DNA of 64,000 bases. It comes from BOG-908 sp963795825 (lineage in GTDB: Bacteria; Pseudomonadota; Alphaproteobacteria; Acetobacterales; Acetobacteraceae). This document shows positions 55,103 through 63,783 of the stretch, piece after piece. Position 1 is the stretch's first letter. Each line of letters begins with the position of its first letter. Below the pieces are notes generated by a model. The model searched no databases. It had not been told where the DNA came from and saw nothing but the letters and a program-made list of their open reading frames with translations. The stretch covers positions 310,001-374,000 of the forward strand of contig CAWCIW010000002.1 of assembly GCA_963795825.1 (NCBI GenBank), given 5' to 3'. The position numbers and the translations under genes were made by a program.

Positions 55103-56601
55103 GCATGGACGGGGGATCCGCACCGGTGAGCGAGGGCGGCTGCCATGGCGGGCGAGAGCGCCTGCTTGCGGCTGCCACGGCCGCTGGCAAATCCGAGGTG
55201 ATGGCGCAGCTGGCGGCGGATTATCCGCAGGGCCCGCATGACCAGCCGCAATCGATGTGCCCGGCATTCGGCTCGCTTCGTGTCGGGCTGCGCATGCGCC
55301 GCGTGGCGACGATCCTGTCCGGCTCGGCCTGCTGCGTGTATGGGCTGACGTTCACGTCGCATTTCTACGGTGCGCGCCGCAGCGTGGGATACGTGCCGTT
55401 CAACTCCGAGTCGCTGGTGCGCGGGCAGTTGTTCGAGGACATACGCGACGCGGTCTATGAGACGGCAAAGCCCGCGGATTACGACGCGGTGGTGGTGATC
55501 AATCTGTGCGTGCCGACGGCGTCCGGCGTGCCGCTCGACCTGCTGCCGAAAGAGATAGACGGTGTCAGGATCATCGGCATAGACGTGCCCGGTTTCGGTG
55601 TGCCGACGCATGCGGAAGCAAAGGACGTGCTGACCGGCGCGATGCTGCGTTATGCCCGCCACGAGGCGGAAAGCGGGCCTGTCGCGCGGCCACGCGTTCT
55701 GCACGACCAGCCGACGGTGGCGATGCTCGGCGAGTTCTTCCCGGCCGATCCGCCGACTGTCGGTGCCTTGCTGGCGCCGATGGGCATGGCGATGGCGCCG
55801 ACGCTGCCGTGCCGCGAGTGGCGCGATCTGTACGCCGCGCTGGATTGCGCCGTGGTTTCGGCATCGCACCCGTTCTACACGGCATCGGTGCGCGAGATGC
55901 GGGCGGCGGGGCGCCCGATCGTGGGATCGGCGCCTGTCGGCCTCGAGGGCACATCTGCCTGGCTGGAGAGCGTGGGCGCGGCTGGCGGTGCGTCGGCCGC
56001 ACAGATCGACGCTGCGAAAGCCGCGTGCCTGCCTGCGATACGTGCGGCACTGGCGGCGAACCCGATACATGCGCGGATTACCCTGTCCGGCTATGAGGGA
56101 TCCGAATTGCTGGTGGCGCGCCTGCTGATGGAAGCGGGTGCGGAAATACCGTATGTCGGCACGGCCTGCCCGCGTACGGAATGGAGCGACGCCGACCGCA
56201 TCTGGCTCGAAGCGCGCGGCACACATGTGCAATTCCGTGCGTCGCTGGAGCAGGATGTTTGTGCGATGGAGGATGTGCGGCCGGATCTGGCGATAGGCAC
56301 GACGCCGCTGGTGCAAAAGGCCAAGCAGCTCGGCATACCGTCATTGTATTTCACCAACATGGTATCCGCCCGGCCGCTGTTCGGCGCGCCAGGGGCCGGC
56401 GCGCTGGCCGCTATCGTGGCTGCGCAGACGCGCGGCGCGCCGCGTTTTGCGCGCATGGTTTCGTTCTTCGAAGGTGTGGGCACGGGAGATGCGTCCGGTT
56501 ATGGCTGGACTGGCAAGCCTGTGGAGCCGACAGGCGCGCGCGAGCGCACAAGGCGTGCACGGCTGGCCAAGGCGAAATCCCTCGAAGCGGTGGGGACCTG
56601 A
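55099..56601 (+). CDS. bchY: Chlorophyllide a reductase subunit Y
   Basis: 500 residues, NifD-like catalytic subunit. With BchZ it binds the 4Fe-4S cluster and chlorophyllide. Conserved: QSMCPAFGSLRVGLRMR, SGSACCVYGLTFTSHFYGARRSVGYVPF (in parts), and PSLYFTNMVSARPLFG. Start ATG 55099 overlaps the bchX stop. A second in-frame Met two codons later is possible. bchZ starts 5 nt after the stop. Length is normal. Confidence 0.95.
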   Translation: MSMDGGSAPVSEGGCHGGRERLLAAATAAGKSEVMAQLAADYPQGPHDQPQSMCPAFGSLRVGLRMRRVATILSGSACCVYGLTFTSHFYGARRSVGYVPFNSESLVRGQLFEDIRDAVYETAKPADYDAVVVINLCVPTASGVPLDLLPKEIDGVRIIGIDVPGFGVPTHAEAKDVLTGAMLRYARHEAESGPVARPRVLHDQPTVAMLGEFFPADPPTVGALLAPMGMAMAPTLPCREWRDLYAALDCAVVSASHPFYTASVREMRAAGRPIVGSAPVGLEGTSAWLESVGAAGGASAAQIDAAKAACLPAIRAALAANPIHARITLSGYEGSELLVARLLMEAGAEIPYVGTACPRTEWSDADRIWLEARGTHVQFRASLEQDVCAMEDVRPDLAIGTTPLVQKAKQLGIPSLYFTNMVSARPLFGAPGAGALAAIVAAQTRGAPRFARMVSFFEGVGTGDASGYGWTGKPVEPTGARERTRRARLAKAKSLEAVGT

Positions 56602-56606
56602 CGCGC

Positions 56607-58052
56607 ATGCTCGTGCTCGACCATGATCGCGCTGGCGGCTACTGGGGTGCGGTGTATGCGTTCTGCGCGGTGCGCGGTCTGCGGGTGATCGTCGATGGGC
56701 CTGTCGGCTGCGAGAACCTGCCGGTGACGGCGGTGCTGCATTATACCGATGGGCTGCCGCCGCATGAGTTGCCCGTCATGGTCACGGGTTTGTCAGAGGA
56801 CAATCTATCGTCCGAGGGTACGGAAGGTGCGATGCGCCGCGCCGCGGCTGCGGGCGACCAGGATCTGCCTGCCGTTGTCGTGACGGGCAGCATCGCCGAG
56901 ATGATCGGTGGCGGTGTGACCCCGGAGGGCAGCAACCTGCTGCGTTTCATCCCGCGCACCATCGACGAGGACCAGTGGCAGGCGGCCGACCGCGCGATCT
57001 ATTGGTTGTGGACCGAGTTCGGCGCCAAGAAAGCAAAGATCAAGCCGCGCCCTGCGCGTGCCGAAGGCGTGAAGCCGCGGGTGAACATCCTCGGGCCGAT
57101 CTACGGGACCTTCAACATGCCGTCCGATCTGGCGGAGATACGCCGGCTCGTCGAAGGCGTGGGCTGCGAGATCAACCTGGTGTTCCCGCTTGGCGCGCAT
57201 GTCGAAGATATCGCGCGGCTTCCCGATGCCGATGTGAATATCTGCCTGTATCGCGAGTTCGGCCGCAAGCTTTGCGAGGCGCTCGACCGGCCGTATCTGC
57301 AGGCGCCGATCGGCATCTTCGCCACCACGAATTTCCTACGCGCGCTGGGCGAGCTCACCGGCATCGATCCGGAGCCGTTCATCGAAAGCGAGAAACACAC
57401 GACGATCAAGCCAATCTGGGATCTGTGGCGTAGCGTCACCCAGGATTTCTTCGCGACTGCGAGCTTCGCCATCGTGGCGACAGATACGTATGCGCGCGGA
57501 ATGCGGCAGTTCCTCGAAGACGAGATGGGCATACCTTGCACGTTCGCGTTCTCGCGCACGGCCGGCACGAAGCCGGACAACGCGGCAGTCCGCAAGGCCC
57601 TGAAGGACACGCCGCCTCTGGTGCTCTACGGCTCCTTCAACGAGCGCATGTATGCGGCGGAACTGGGCGCGCGCTGCATGTTCATCCCTGCCTCGTTTCC
57701 GGGCGCCATCATACGCCGTGCCACGGGCACGCCGTTCATGGGATATGCAGGGGCCACCTGGATCATCCAGGAATACTGCAACGCGCTGTTCGATGCGCTG
57801 TTTCATATCCTGCCGCTGGCGACGGAGATGGATCGCGTCGATCCCACGCCGGCGCGCGACCAGGCGCAGACGCCCTGGGACAGCGATGCGCTCGCGGCGC
57901 TGGATGCGGCGGTTGAGCGCGAGCCGTTCATCGTGCGAATCTCGGCTGCGCGCCGCCTGCGCGATCGCGTCGAGCAGGATGCGCGCGCGGCGCGCGAAGG
58001 TCGCATCTCGGCTGAGCGCGTATCGCGTTCGCTGGAGAACGTGCCGGCATGA
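56607..58052 (+). CDS. bchZ: Chlorophyllide a reductase subunit Z
   Basis: 481 residues, NifK-like partner of BchY. Signature MLVLDHDRAGGYWGAVYAFCAVRGLRVIVDGPVGCENLP (in parts), TGSIAEMIGGGVTPEG, and ILGPIYGTFNMPSDLAEIRRLVEG. The C-terminal region with TPFMGYAGATWIIQEYCNALFDALF is typical of BchZ. Start ATG 56607. Its TGA overlaps the ATG of a 50-residue frame that takes the place of pufQ. Confidence 0.96.
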   Translation: MLVLDHDRAGGYWGAVYAFCAVRGLRVIVDGPVGCENLPVTAVLHYTDGLPPHELPVMVTGLSEDNLSSEGTEGAMRRAAAAGDQDLPAVVVTGSIAEMIGGGVTPEGSNLLRFIPRTIDEDQWQAADRAIYWLWTEFGAKKAKIKPRPARAEGVKPRVNILGPIYGTFNMPSDLAEIRRLVEGVGCEINLVFPLGAHVEDIARLPDADVNICLYREFGRKLCEALDRPYLQAPIGIFATTNFLRALGELTGIDPEPFIESEKHTTIKPIWDLWRSVTQDFFATASFAIVATDTYARGMRQFLEDEMGIPCTFAFSRTAGTKPDNAAVRKALKDTPPLVLYGSFNERMYAAELGARCMFIPASFPGAIIRRATGTPFMGYAGATWIIQEYCNALFDALFHILPLATEMDRVDPTPARDQAQTPWDSDALAALDAAVEREPFIVRISAARRLRDRVEQDARAAREGRISAERVSRSLENVPA

Positions 58053-58201
58053 TCGCCGTCACACACGGATCGGAGCTGGCGCGGATCACCCGCCAGTCTC
58101 CCAAACAGCCGGCCGGTATCCCCGGACGGAGACCAGCCCTGCCGATGTTCGGCGACGGGTTCCTGGCCGCGCGGGATCAGCGCGGCACTGAACGGAGGTA
58201 A
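58049..58201 (+). CDS. Small 50-residue ORF in the pufQ position
   Basis: Begins with an ATGA overlap with bchZ and ends just before pufB, exactly where pufQ lies in Rhodobacter. The product (MIAVTHGSELARITRQSPKQ at the start, ending DQRGTERR) is basic and hydrophilic, and has no transmembrane helix, unlike PufQ (about 75 residues with one TM). Its last codons contain GGAGG, which serves as the ribosome site of pufB, so translation through it could couple bchZ and pufB. It could be a decayed pufQ or a leader ORF. Confidence 0.5.
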   Translation: MIAVTHGSELARITRQSPKQPAGIPGRRPALPMFGDGFLAARDQRGTERR

Positions 58202-58206
58202 ATGAC

Positions 58207-58440
58207 ATGTCGGACGTCACGAGACGGCCCGTCGCAGCTTCAGGGCTGACGGAGACCGAGGCCAAGGAGTTTCACACGATATTCCTGCAAAGCTTCATTG
58301 GCTTCGTGGTGGTGGCAATCGTCGCCCACATCCTCGTGTGGATGTGGCGTCCTTGGCTGCCGAGCGTGAACGGCTACCAGACATCGATGCTCGATGGCGC
58401 GCACCACGTGGCGCACGCCGTGACCTCGATGTTCACCTAG
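58207..58440 (+). CDS. pufB: Light-harvesting 1 beta polypeptide
   Basis: 77 residues, single TM. Short N-terminal amphipathic part (SGLTETEAKEFHTIFLQSF) and helix GFVVVAIVAHILVWMWRPWLP with the BChl-binding His in VAIVAH and the C-terminal W-x-W-RPW. Residues after RPWLP form a 30-residue extension (GAHHVAHAVTSMF), longer than the usual beta subunit. Strong Shine-Dalgarno GGAGG eight nt before. pufA starts 12 nt after. Confidence 0.94.
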   Translation: MSDVTRRPVAASGLTETEAKEFHTIFLQSFIGFVVVAIVAHILVWMWRPWLPSVNGYQTSMLDGAHHVAHAVTSMFT

Positions 58441-58452
58441 GGGGGACACAGA

Positions 58453-58638
58453 ATGTTTCGCGTCTGGCTGCTTTTCGACCCGCGCCGCGTGTTGGTCGCG
58501 CTGTCGATTTTCCTGTTCGTGCTGGCTTTGCTGATCCACTTCATCCTGCTCAGCACGGATCGTTTCAACTGGCTCGAGGGCCCGCATCACGGAATGGTTG
58601 CCCAGCAACTGGCGCCGTTGCCGTCGGGGACGAAGTAG
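58453..58638 (+). CDS. pufA: Light-harvesting 1 alpha polypeptide
   Basis: 61 residues. N-terminus MFRVWLLFDPRRVLVALSIF matches LH1 alpha (W-x-x-FDPR), and the helix carries the BChl ligand in LALLIHFILLSTDRFNWL. Pairs with PufB in the ring around the reaction centre. A 14-bp stem-loop follows at 58644-58677, separating the abundant pufBA message from pufLM. Confidence 0.96.
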   Translation: MFRVWLLFDPRRVLVALSIFLFVLALLIHFILLSTDRFNWLEGPHHGMVAQQLAPLPSGTK

Positions 58639-58643
58639 CTCAA

Positions 58644-58677
58644 TGGCGGCGGACGGAACGCTATCCGTTCGCCGCCA
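58644..58677 (+). promoter_or_regulatory. pufA-pufL intercistronic stem-loop
   Basis: Stem TGGCGGCGGACGGA pairs with TCCGTTCGCCGCCA (14 bp, one G-U) around a short loop. Position and strength match the mRNA-stabilising hairpins that raise pufBA over pufLM in purple bacteria. Confidence 0.8.
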
Positions 58678-58716
58678 CAGTAGCATTTGCGTGCGTTTGA
58701 AGAGGAGCGTCTGGCT

Positions 58717-59541
58717 ATGGCGATGCTGAGTTTCGAGGGAAAATATCGTGTGCGTGGCGGCACGTTGCTGGGCGGGGACCTCTTCGACTTCTGGTTCGGG
58801 CCGTTCTATGTGGGCTTCTTCGGTGTCACCGCCGTGTTCTTTTCCCTGCTCGGCACAGCACTGATCCTGTACGGCGCGTCGCTGGGCCACACCTGGAACG
58901 TCTGGCGCATAAACATCGCGCCGCCCGATATCGATTACGGCCTGGGATTTGCGCCGATCAAGGAAGGCGGGCTGTGGCAGGCGATCACCATCTGCGCGAT
59001 CGGGGCATTCTGTTCCTGGGCGCTGCGACAGGTGGAAATCTCGCGCAAGCTCGGCATGGGCTATCACGTGCCGTTCGCGTTCAGCGTGGCGATCTTCGCC
59101 TACGTGGCGCTCGAAGTGATACGTCCGGTGCTGATGGGGTCGTGGGGTTATGCCTTCCCTTACGGCATTCTCTCGCATCTCGACTGGGTGTCCAACACCG
59201 GCTACCAATATCTTCACTTCCATTATAATCCGGCGCACATGCTGGCGGTGTCGTTCTTCTTCACCACCACGCTCGCATTGTCGCTGCACGGTTCGCTGGT
59301 GCTGTCAGCGGCAAATCCGCCGAAGGGCGAGATGGTCAAGACGGCGGAGCACGAGAACACGTTCTTCCGCGACATCATCGGCTACTCCATCGGCACGCTC
59401 GGCATTCACCGGATCGGTCTGTTCCTGGCGCTGTCGGCAGGTTTCTGGAGCGCGATCTGCATCATCATCAGCGGTCCGTTCTGGACCGGCGGGTGGCCCG
59501 CCTGGTGGGGCTGGTGGCTGAACTTGCCGATCTGGAGCTGA
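58717..59541 (+). CDS. pufL: Photosynthetic reaction centre L subunit
   Basis: 274 residues from MAMLSFEGKYRVRGG at 58717, with GAGGAG upstream; five TM helices. Ligand His residues are visible in HLDWVSNTGYQYLHFHYNPAHMLAVS (in parts; special-pair BChl and Fe) and ALSLHGSLVLSAANP (Fe). The C-terminus ends WWLNLPIWS. It binds QA-side/active-branch cofactors with PufM. pufM starts 61 nt downstream with its own ribosome site. Confidence 0.98.
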   Translation: MAMLSFEGKYRVRGGTLLGGDLFDFWFGPFYVGFFGVTAVFFSLLGTALILYGASLGHTWNVWRINIAPPDIDYGLGFAPIKEGGLWQAITICAIGAFCSWALRQVEISRKLGMGYHVPFAFSVAIFAYVALEVIRPVLMGSWGYAFPYGILSHLDWVSNTGYQYLHFHYNPAHMLAVSFFFTTTLALSLHGSLVLSAANPPKGEMVKTAEHENTFFRDIIGYSIGTLGIHRIGLFLALSAGFWSAICIIISGPFWTGGWPAWWGWWLNLPIWS

Positions 59542-59602
59542 GCGCGCCACGGCGGCACACGGACAACAATAAAGCTATCTTCCCAACAAGAGGGAACGCG
59601 AC

Positions 59603-60583
59603 ATGGCAGAGTACCAGAATATTTTTACCCGGCTTCAGGTCCGCGGCCCGCTTTATGCCGGCACGCCGATGGAAGCGCATACCGCATTCTCGCGCAGTTC
59701 GGCGCCGGGGTTCGTCCATCTGCTCGGCCGGCTCGGCGATGCGCAGGTGGGTCCTATTTATCTCGGCATAAGCGGCATGGCCGCGCTGATCTGCGGCTTC
59801 ATCGCCTTCGAGATCATCGGCCTGAACATGTGGGCGTCGGTCCACTGGGATCCGGTGCAGTTCGTCCGTCAACTTCCCTGGCTGGCGCTTGAACCGCCTG
59901 CACCGGCTTACGGGTTGCACATACCGCCGCTGGCCCAGGGTGGCTGGTGGCTGCTCGCGGGCTTCTTCCTCACGATGTCGATCTTCCTGTGGTGGACGCG
60001 CATCTATCTGCGCGCCAGGGCACTCGGCCTGGGCAGCCACACTGCCTGGGCGTTCGCCGCCGCCATCTGGCTGTATCTGGTGCTCGGCTTCATCCGCCCG
60101 TTGCTGATGGGTTCGTGGGCCGAAGCCGTGCCGTTCGGCATCTTCCCGCATCTGGACTGGACCGCGGCGTTTTCGCTGCGCTACGGCAACCTGTTCTACA
60201 ACCCGTTCCACATGCTCTCGATCGTATTCCTGTATGGCTCCACGCTGCTGTTCGCGATGCACGGCGCCACCGTGCTGGCCACAAGCCGCTACGGCGCGGA
60301 ACGCGAGCTCGAGCAGATCACCGATCGCGGCACCGCTTTCGAGCGCGGCGGATTGTTCTGGCGCTGGACCATGGGTTTCTGCGCCACCGCCGAGAGCATC
60401 CATCGCTGGGCGTGGTGGTTCGCCGTGCTGTGTCCGCTTACCGGCGGCATCGGCATCCTGCTGACCGGCACGGTGGTCGATAACTGGTATCTCTGGGGCC
60501 AGCATCACGGGTTGGTGCCGGAATACCCTGCCACCTGGGGACCGGTCATCGATCCCGCAACGCTTCCGGGAGCACCGAAATGA
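59603..60583 (+). CDS. pufM: Photosynthetic reaction centre M subunit
   Basis: 326 residues; five TM helices. Start MAEYQNIFTRLQVRGP with AGAGGGAAC before it. Ligand region FSLRYGNLFYNPFHMLSIVFLYGSTLLFAMHGATVL (in parts) provides the special-pair and Fe His, and ETRGTAF-like ERELEQITDRGTAFERGGLFWRW supplies the Glu Fe ligand region. Its stop overlaps pufC by ATGA. The C-terminal PVIDPATLPGAPK is typical where a bound cytochrome is present. Confidence 0.98.
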   Translation: MAEYQNIFTRLQVRGPLYAGTPMEAHTAFSRSSAPGFVHLLGRLGDAQVGPIYLGISGMAALICGFIAFEIIGLNMWASVHWDPVQFVRQLPWLALEPPAPAYGLHIPPLAQGGWWLLAGFFLTMSIFLWWTRIYLRARALGLGSHTAWAFAAAIWLYLVLGFIRPLLMGSWAEAVPFGIFPHLDWTAAFSLRYGNLFYNPFHMLSIVFLYGSTLLFAMHGATVLATSRYGAERELEQITDRGTAFERGGLFWRWTMGFCATAESIHRWAWWFAVLCPLTGGIGILLTGTVVDNWYLWGQHHGLVPEYPATWGPVIDPATLPGAPK

Positions 60584-61803
60584 CCGATAAGAAGCTCGGC
60601 GACGACAACCAGATCGTGGGCGAGGGCGACGATGCCAGGATGGTGGACGACAAGATCGGCATGGCGAAGGGCATACTATATGCCGGCGCGCTGATCGGCA
60701 TCACCGCTGGCACGCTGCTGGGGATTTCCGCCCTGCGCGGCATGGAGCGGCCGCCGATCGTGGCCGTGCAGCGCGGCTTCCGCGGCACCGCGATGGACCA
60801 GATCTACAACCCGCGCACGATCGACGCGCTGGCCTCGGCATTGAAAATACCCAAGAGCCTGCCGCCGGCCAGTCCCGTCGGCGTAAAGGCTGCCGTGGCC
60901 TACAAGAACGTGCAGGTGCTGAAGAATCTCAGCGTCGGGCAGTTCACCCGGCTGATGGTGAGCATGACGAACTGGGTGGCGCCCAAGCAGGGCTGCGCGT
61001 ATTGCCATAACGTTGCGAACATGGCGTGGGACGGGCTGTACACGAAGGTGGTGGCCCGCCGCATGATCCAGATGACGCAGAACATCAACCAGAACTGGCA
61101 GAGCCACGTCCAGAAGGTCGGCGTCACCTGCTACACCTGCCATGGCGGCAATCCGGTGCCGAAGAACATCTGGTTCAACAGCCCTGGTCCGGTTGGCGCG
61201 ATGGGTGTTGCCGAGACGCAGACGGGGATGGCGCATCCCTCGACAGTGGTGAACGACAGTTCGCTGCCATACGATCCGTTCACGCCGTATCTCGAGCAGG
61301 CGCTCGACATCCGCGTGCAGGGACAGACCGCGCTGCCGACGGGTAATCTGTCGTCTATCAAGATGGCGGAGGGCACCTATGCGCTGATGATCCATTTCAG
61401 CCAGGCGCTCGGCGTGAACTGCACCTATTGCCACAACACGCGTTCGCTGGGCGACTGGTCCACGAGTTCGCCGGCGCGCGTTACCGCCTGGTACGGCATC
61501 AGGATGGTGCGCGATCTCAACAACGCCTATCTGAACTCGCTGAAGGACGTCTTTCCGGTCTATCGAAAGGGCGCGCTCGGCGACAATCCCAAGGTGAACT
61601 GCTCGACGTGCCATCAGGGCCTGTTCAAGCCGCTCTACGGCGTGAGCATGGTGACGACGTTCCCCTCGCTGCAAACCACGAAAACGGCGGAACTCGATAC
61701 GGCAAATCCTGTGGTGCCGCCTGCCGCGCCGCCGGCTGCGGTACCGACTCCGGCTCCGGCGCCCGCTGCTACGCCGCTGCCGGATACGTCGCCGAAGCTC
61801 TAG
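60580..61803 (+). CDS. pufC: Tetraheme cytochrome subunit of the reaction centre
   Basis: 407 residues. Four heme motifs CAYCH, CYTCH, CTYCH and CSTCH, with axial Met regions (e.g. QFTRLMVSMTNW, TYALMIHFSQALG). The N-terminus has a membrane helix (ILYAGALIGITAGTLLGISAL) and no lipobox Cys, so it is anchored by an uncleaved helix rather than a lipid. The last 45 residues are Pro/Ala-rich, an unusual tail. It re-reduces the special pair, most likely receiving electrons from the HiPIP encoded just downstream. ATGA overlap with pufM. Confidence 0.97.
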   Translation: MTDKKLGDDNQIVGEGDDARMVDDKIGMAKGILYAGALIGITAGTLLGISALRGMERPPIVAVQRGFRGTAMDQIYNPRTIDALASALKIPKSLPPASPVGVKAAVAYKNVQVLKNLSVGQFTRLMVSMTNWVAPKQGCAYCHNVANMAWDGLYTKVVARRMIQMTQNINQNWQSHVQKVGVTCYTCHGGNPVPKNIWFNSPGPVGAMGVAETQTGMAHPSTVVNDSSLPYDPFTPYLEQALDIRVQGQTALPTGNLSSIKMAEGTYALMIHFSQALGVNCTYCHNTRSLGDWSTSSPARVTAWYGIRMVRDLNNAYLNSLKDVFPVYRKGALGDNPKVNCSTCHQGLFKPLYGVSMVTTFPSLQTTKTAELDTANPVVPPAAPPAAVPTPAPAPAATPLPDTSPKL

Positions 61804-61810
61804 CGCACGA

Positions 61811-61844
61811 AAAAGCCGGATGCCCTTGCGGACATCCGGCTTTC
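61811..61844. terminator. Bidirectional terminator between pufC and HiPIP genes
   Basis: 11-bp perfect stem AAAGCCGGATG / CATCCGGCTTT, loop of 10. Tail TTT on the plus strand and TTTTTCG on the minus strand, so it can end both convergent transcripts. Confidence 0.88.
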
Positions 61845-61896
61845 CTGGCGAACCGCGCCGGCCAGGCTACCCGGGCGGCAGCCCGGTCGCGATGCG

Positions 61897-62163
61897 CTAG
61901 GAACCCTTGGGCGCGAACGCCACGCACCAGCCTTCGGGGCTGATCGTGCCGCTGACGACCTTGCAGGCGTTCGGCGCCACAAAATTGGCGCAGCCGCTGC
62001 ACTTCTGGCCGTCTTTCGGCGATGTCTGGTACTGAACCACGCTCTGCTCGACCTTGCTGTCCGCATCCTGCGCGCGGGCGGCCGTGGCAAGCGCGCTACC
62101 GGCAAGAATGGCCAGGCCGGTGCGTAGCATCAGGCGGCGTGAAGCGTCGTGGGCGTCGCGCAT
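61897..62163 (-). CDS. High-potential iron-sulfur protein (HiPIP)
   Basis: 88-residue precursor. Tat-type signal with SRRLMLRTGLAIL...ARA, and mature part of about 57 residues with four cluster Cys (CSGCANFVAPNAC and GWC; residues 55, 58, 67, 80). The 4Fe-4S cluster runs between +3 and +2 and is a soluble periplasmic donor to reaction-centre cytochromes in several purple bacteria. The start at 62163 follows GAGGAG. It faces pufC tail-to-tail across a shared terminator, so a role in cyclic electron transfer is the natural reading. Confidence 0.93.
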   Translation of the reverse strand: MRDAHDASRRLMLRTGLAILAGSALATAARAQDADSKVEQSVVQYQTSPKDGQKCSGCANFVAPNACKVVSGTISPEGWCVAFAPKGS

Positions 62164-62330
62164 GGTAACTCCTCTTGGTGGGCCGCAAGGTGGCCGGGCT
62201 GAACCTGTCGTGAGGCTCCGGCTGTGCAACGTAAGTCGGTGCGAAGCGTTGCGTGCCAAGTGCCACTGCGCGGGGATACGTTGCAATCCTGCGCTTGCCA
62301 ACCGCCCTGCAGCATCCGACACCGGGCCGC

Positions 62331-63056
62331 ATGGGTCCCGAAATCCGCATCGACCGCCTGTCCCTGCGCTTCGGTCAGGGATTGCTGTTCGACGATTTCA
62401 GCATGCGCCTGGCGGGCGGCGAACTCACCGCCCTGCTCGGCGCCAGCGGGGTGGGCAAGACCAGCCTGCTGCGGGTGCTCGCGGGCTTCATACCGGCGCC
62501 GGGCCGGATCGCCACGGCCGACGGCGCCAGCCTCGCCGGCCAGGTCGCCTATATGGGGCAGGAGGATCTGCTGCTGCCGTGGCGCTCGGCGGCCGCCAAC
62601 GTGATGGTGGGCGCCATTTTGCGCGGCCAGCGCCCCGACCCTGCCAGGGCGGCCGGGCTGCTCGCGGCGGTGGGCCTGGCCGAACAGGCGGACGCGCTGC
62701 CGGCGACGCTGTCCGGCGGCATGCGCCAGCGCGTGGCCCTGGCGCGCACGCTCTACGAGGACCGGCCGGTGGTGCTGATGGACGAGCCGTTCTCCGCCCT
62801 GGACCAGCTCAGCCGCGCCCGCATGCAGACGCTCGCCGCCGGGCTGCTGCGCGGGCGCACGGTGCTGCTGATCACCCACGATCCGCTGGAGGCCTGCCGG
62901 CTCGCCTCCCGGATCCACGTGATGTCCGGCTTTCCAGCCACGCTGTCCGACGCGGTGATGCCGCGCGGCGCCACCCCGCGCCCGGTGGACGATCCCGGCG
63001 TTCTGCGCACCCAGGGCGAATTGTTGCGGTTGCTGCTGGGCGAGGCGGCTGCGTGA
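62331..63056 (+). CDS. ABC transporter ATP-binding protein (NMT1/TauB-type, possibly thiamine precursor)
   Basis: 241 residues. Walker A GASGVGKTS (37-45), Q-loop YMGQEDLLLPW, signature LSGGMRQRVALA, Walker B VVLMDEPFSALD and H-loop LITHDP. The Q-loop region resembles the ThiZ/hydroxymethylpyrimidine importers more than nitrate/taurine ones, but this is a weak call. It is coupled to the permease (GTGA overlap at 63053). No substrate-binding protein gene is within the window, and no TPP riboswitch was seen upstream. Confidence 0.87.
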   Translation: MGPEIRIDRLSLRFGQGLLFDDFSMRLAGGELTALLGASGVGKTSLLRVLAGFIPAPGRIATADGASLAGQVAYMGQEDLLLPWRSAAANVMVGAILRGQRPDPARAAGLLAAVGLAEQADALPATLSGGMRQRVALARTLYEDRPVVLMDEPFSALDQLSRARMQTLAAGLLRGRTVLLITHDPLEACRLASRIHVMSGFPATLSDAVMPRGATPRPVDDPGVLRTQGELLRLLLGEAAA

Positions 63057-63781
63057 GGCCGCTGGTCACAGCGTGCGGGCTGGTGGCGGTGTGGTGGGCG
63101 ATCCAGGCCGGCTTCGCCGTGCCCGCCTATCTGTTGCCCTCACCGCCGGCGGTGGCGCGCGCCTTGTGGACGCAACGCGCGACGCTCGCCGGGGACACGC
63201 TGACCACGGCGGCCGAGACGCTGGCCGGCCTAGCGCTGGGGATCGCGCTTGGTGTTTTTTCGGCGCTGCTCATCACGCTGTCGGCCGGGCTGCGGCGCTG
63301 GCTGCTGCCGGTGCTTTTGCTGAGCCAGGCCGTTCCGGTATTCGCGCTGGCGCCGATCCTGGTGCTCTGGCTCGGCTTTGGGCTGGCCAGCAAGGCGGTG
63401 CTGGCGGCCATCGTGATCTTCTTTCCGGTGATGTCCGCGTTCCACGACGGGCTGCGCCGGGTGCCGCAAGGCTGGCTGGACCTGGCGGGGAGCATGGGCG
63501 CGCCGGCCTGGCGCACGCTGCTGTTCGTGCGCGTTCCGGCGGCGTTGCCGTCGCTGGGCGCAGGGCTGAGGGTGGCGGCCTGCTGGGCCCCGGTGGGCGC
63601 GGTGATCGGCGAGTGGGTTGGCGCCTCGTCCGGGCTGGGCTACCTGATGCTGAACGCCAATGCGCGGGTGCGTATCGACGTGGTGTTCGCGGCACTCGCG
63701 GTGCTGTCCGCCATGACGATCGCGCTGTGGTGGGCGACGGACTTGGTGCTGCGGCGGGTGCTGTACTGGCAGCCGGAGTGA
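63053..63781 (+). CDS. ABC transporter permease (TauC/ThiX-like)
   Basis: 242 residues from GTG 63053, overlapping the ATPase stop. Six hydrophobic helices (e.g. LVTACGLVAVWWAIQAGF, LLLSQAVPVFALAPILVLWLG) and the coupling EAA-type loop DLAGSMGAPAWRTLLFVRVPAALP. The pattern APVGAVIGEWVGASSGLGYLM is typical of COG0600 permeases for aromatic or sulfonate compounds and thiamine precursors. The substrate-binding protein is presumably encoded beyond the window; a full repeat unit follows. Confidence 0.88.
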   Translation: MRPLVTACGLVAVWWAIQAGFAVPAYLLPSPPAVARALWTQRATLAGDTLTTAAETLAGLALGIALGVFSALLITLSAGLRRWLLPVLLLSQAVPVFALAPILVLWLGFGLASKAVLAAIVIFFPVMSAFHDGLRRVPQGWLDLAGSMGAPAWRTLLFVRVPAALPSLGAGLRVAACWAPVGAVIGEWVGASSGLGYLMLNANARVRIDVVFAALAVLSAMTIALWWATDLVLRRVLYWQPE

Positions 63782-63783
63782 TA

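Noticed and set aside
62164..62330. Possible TPP riboswitch before the ABC transporter genes
   Set aside because: The conserved CUGAGA and ACCUGAUC-type THI-box segments are not present.
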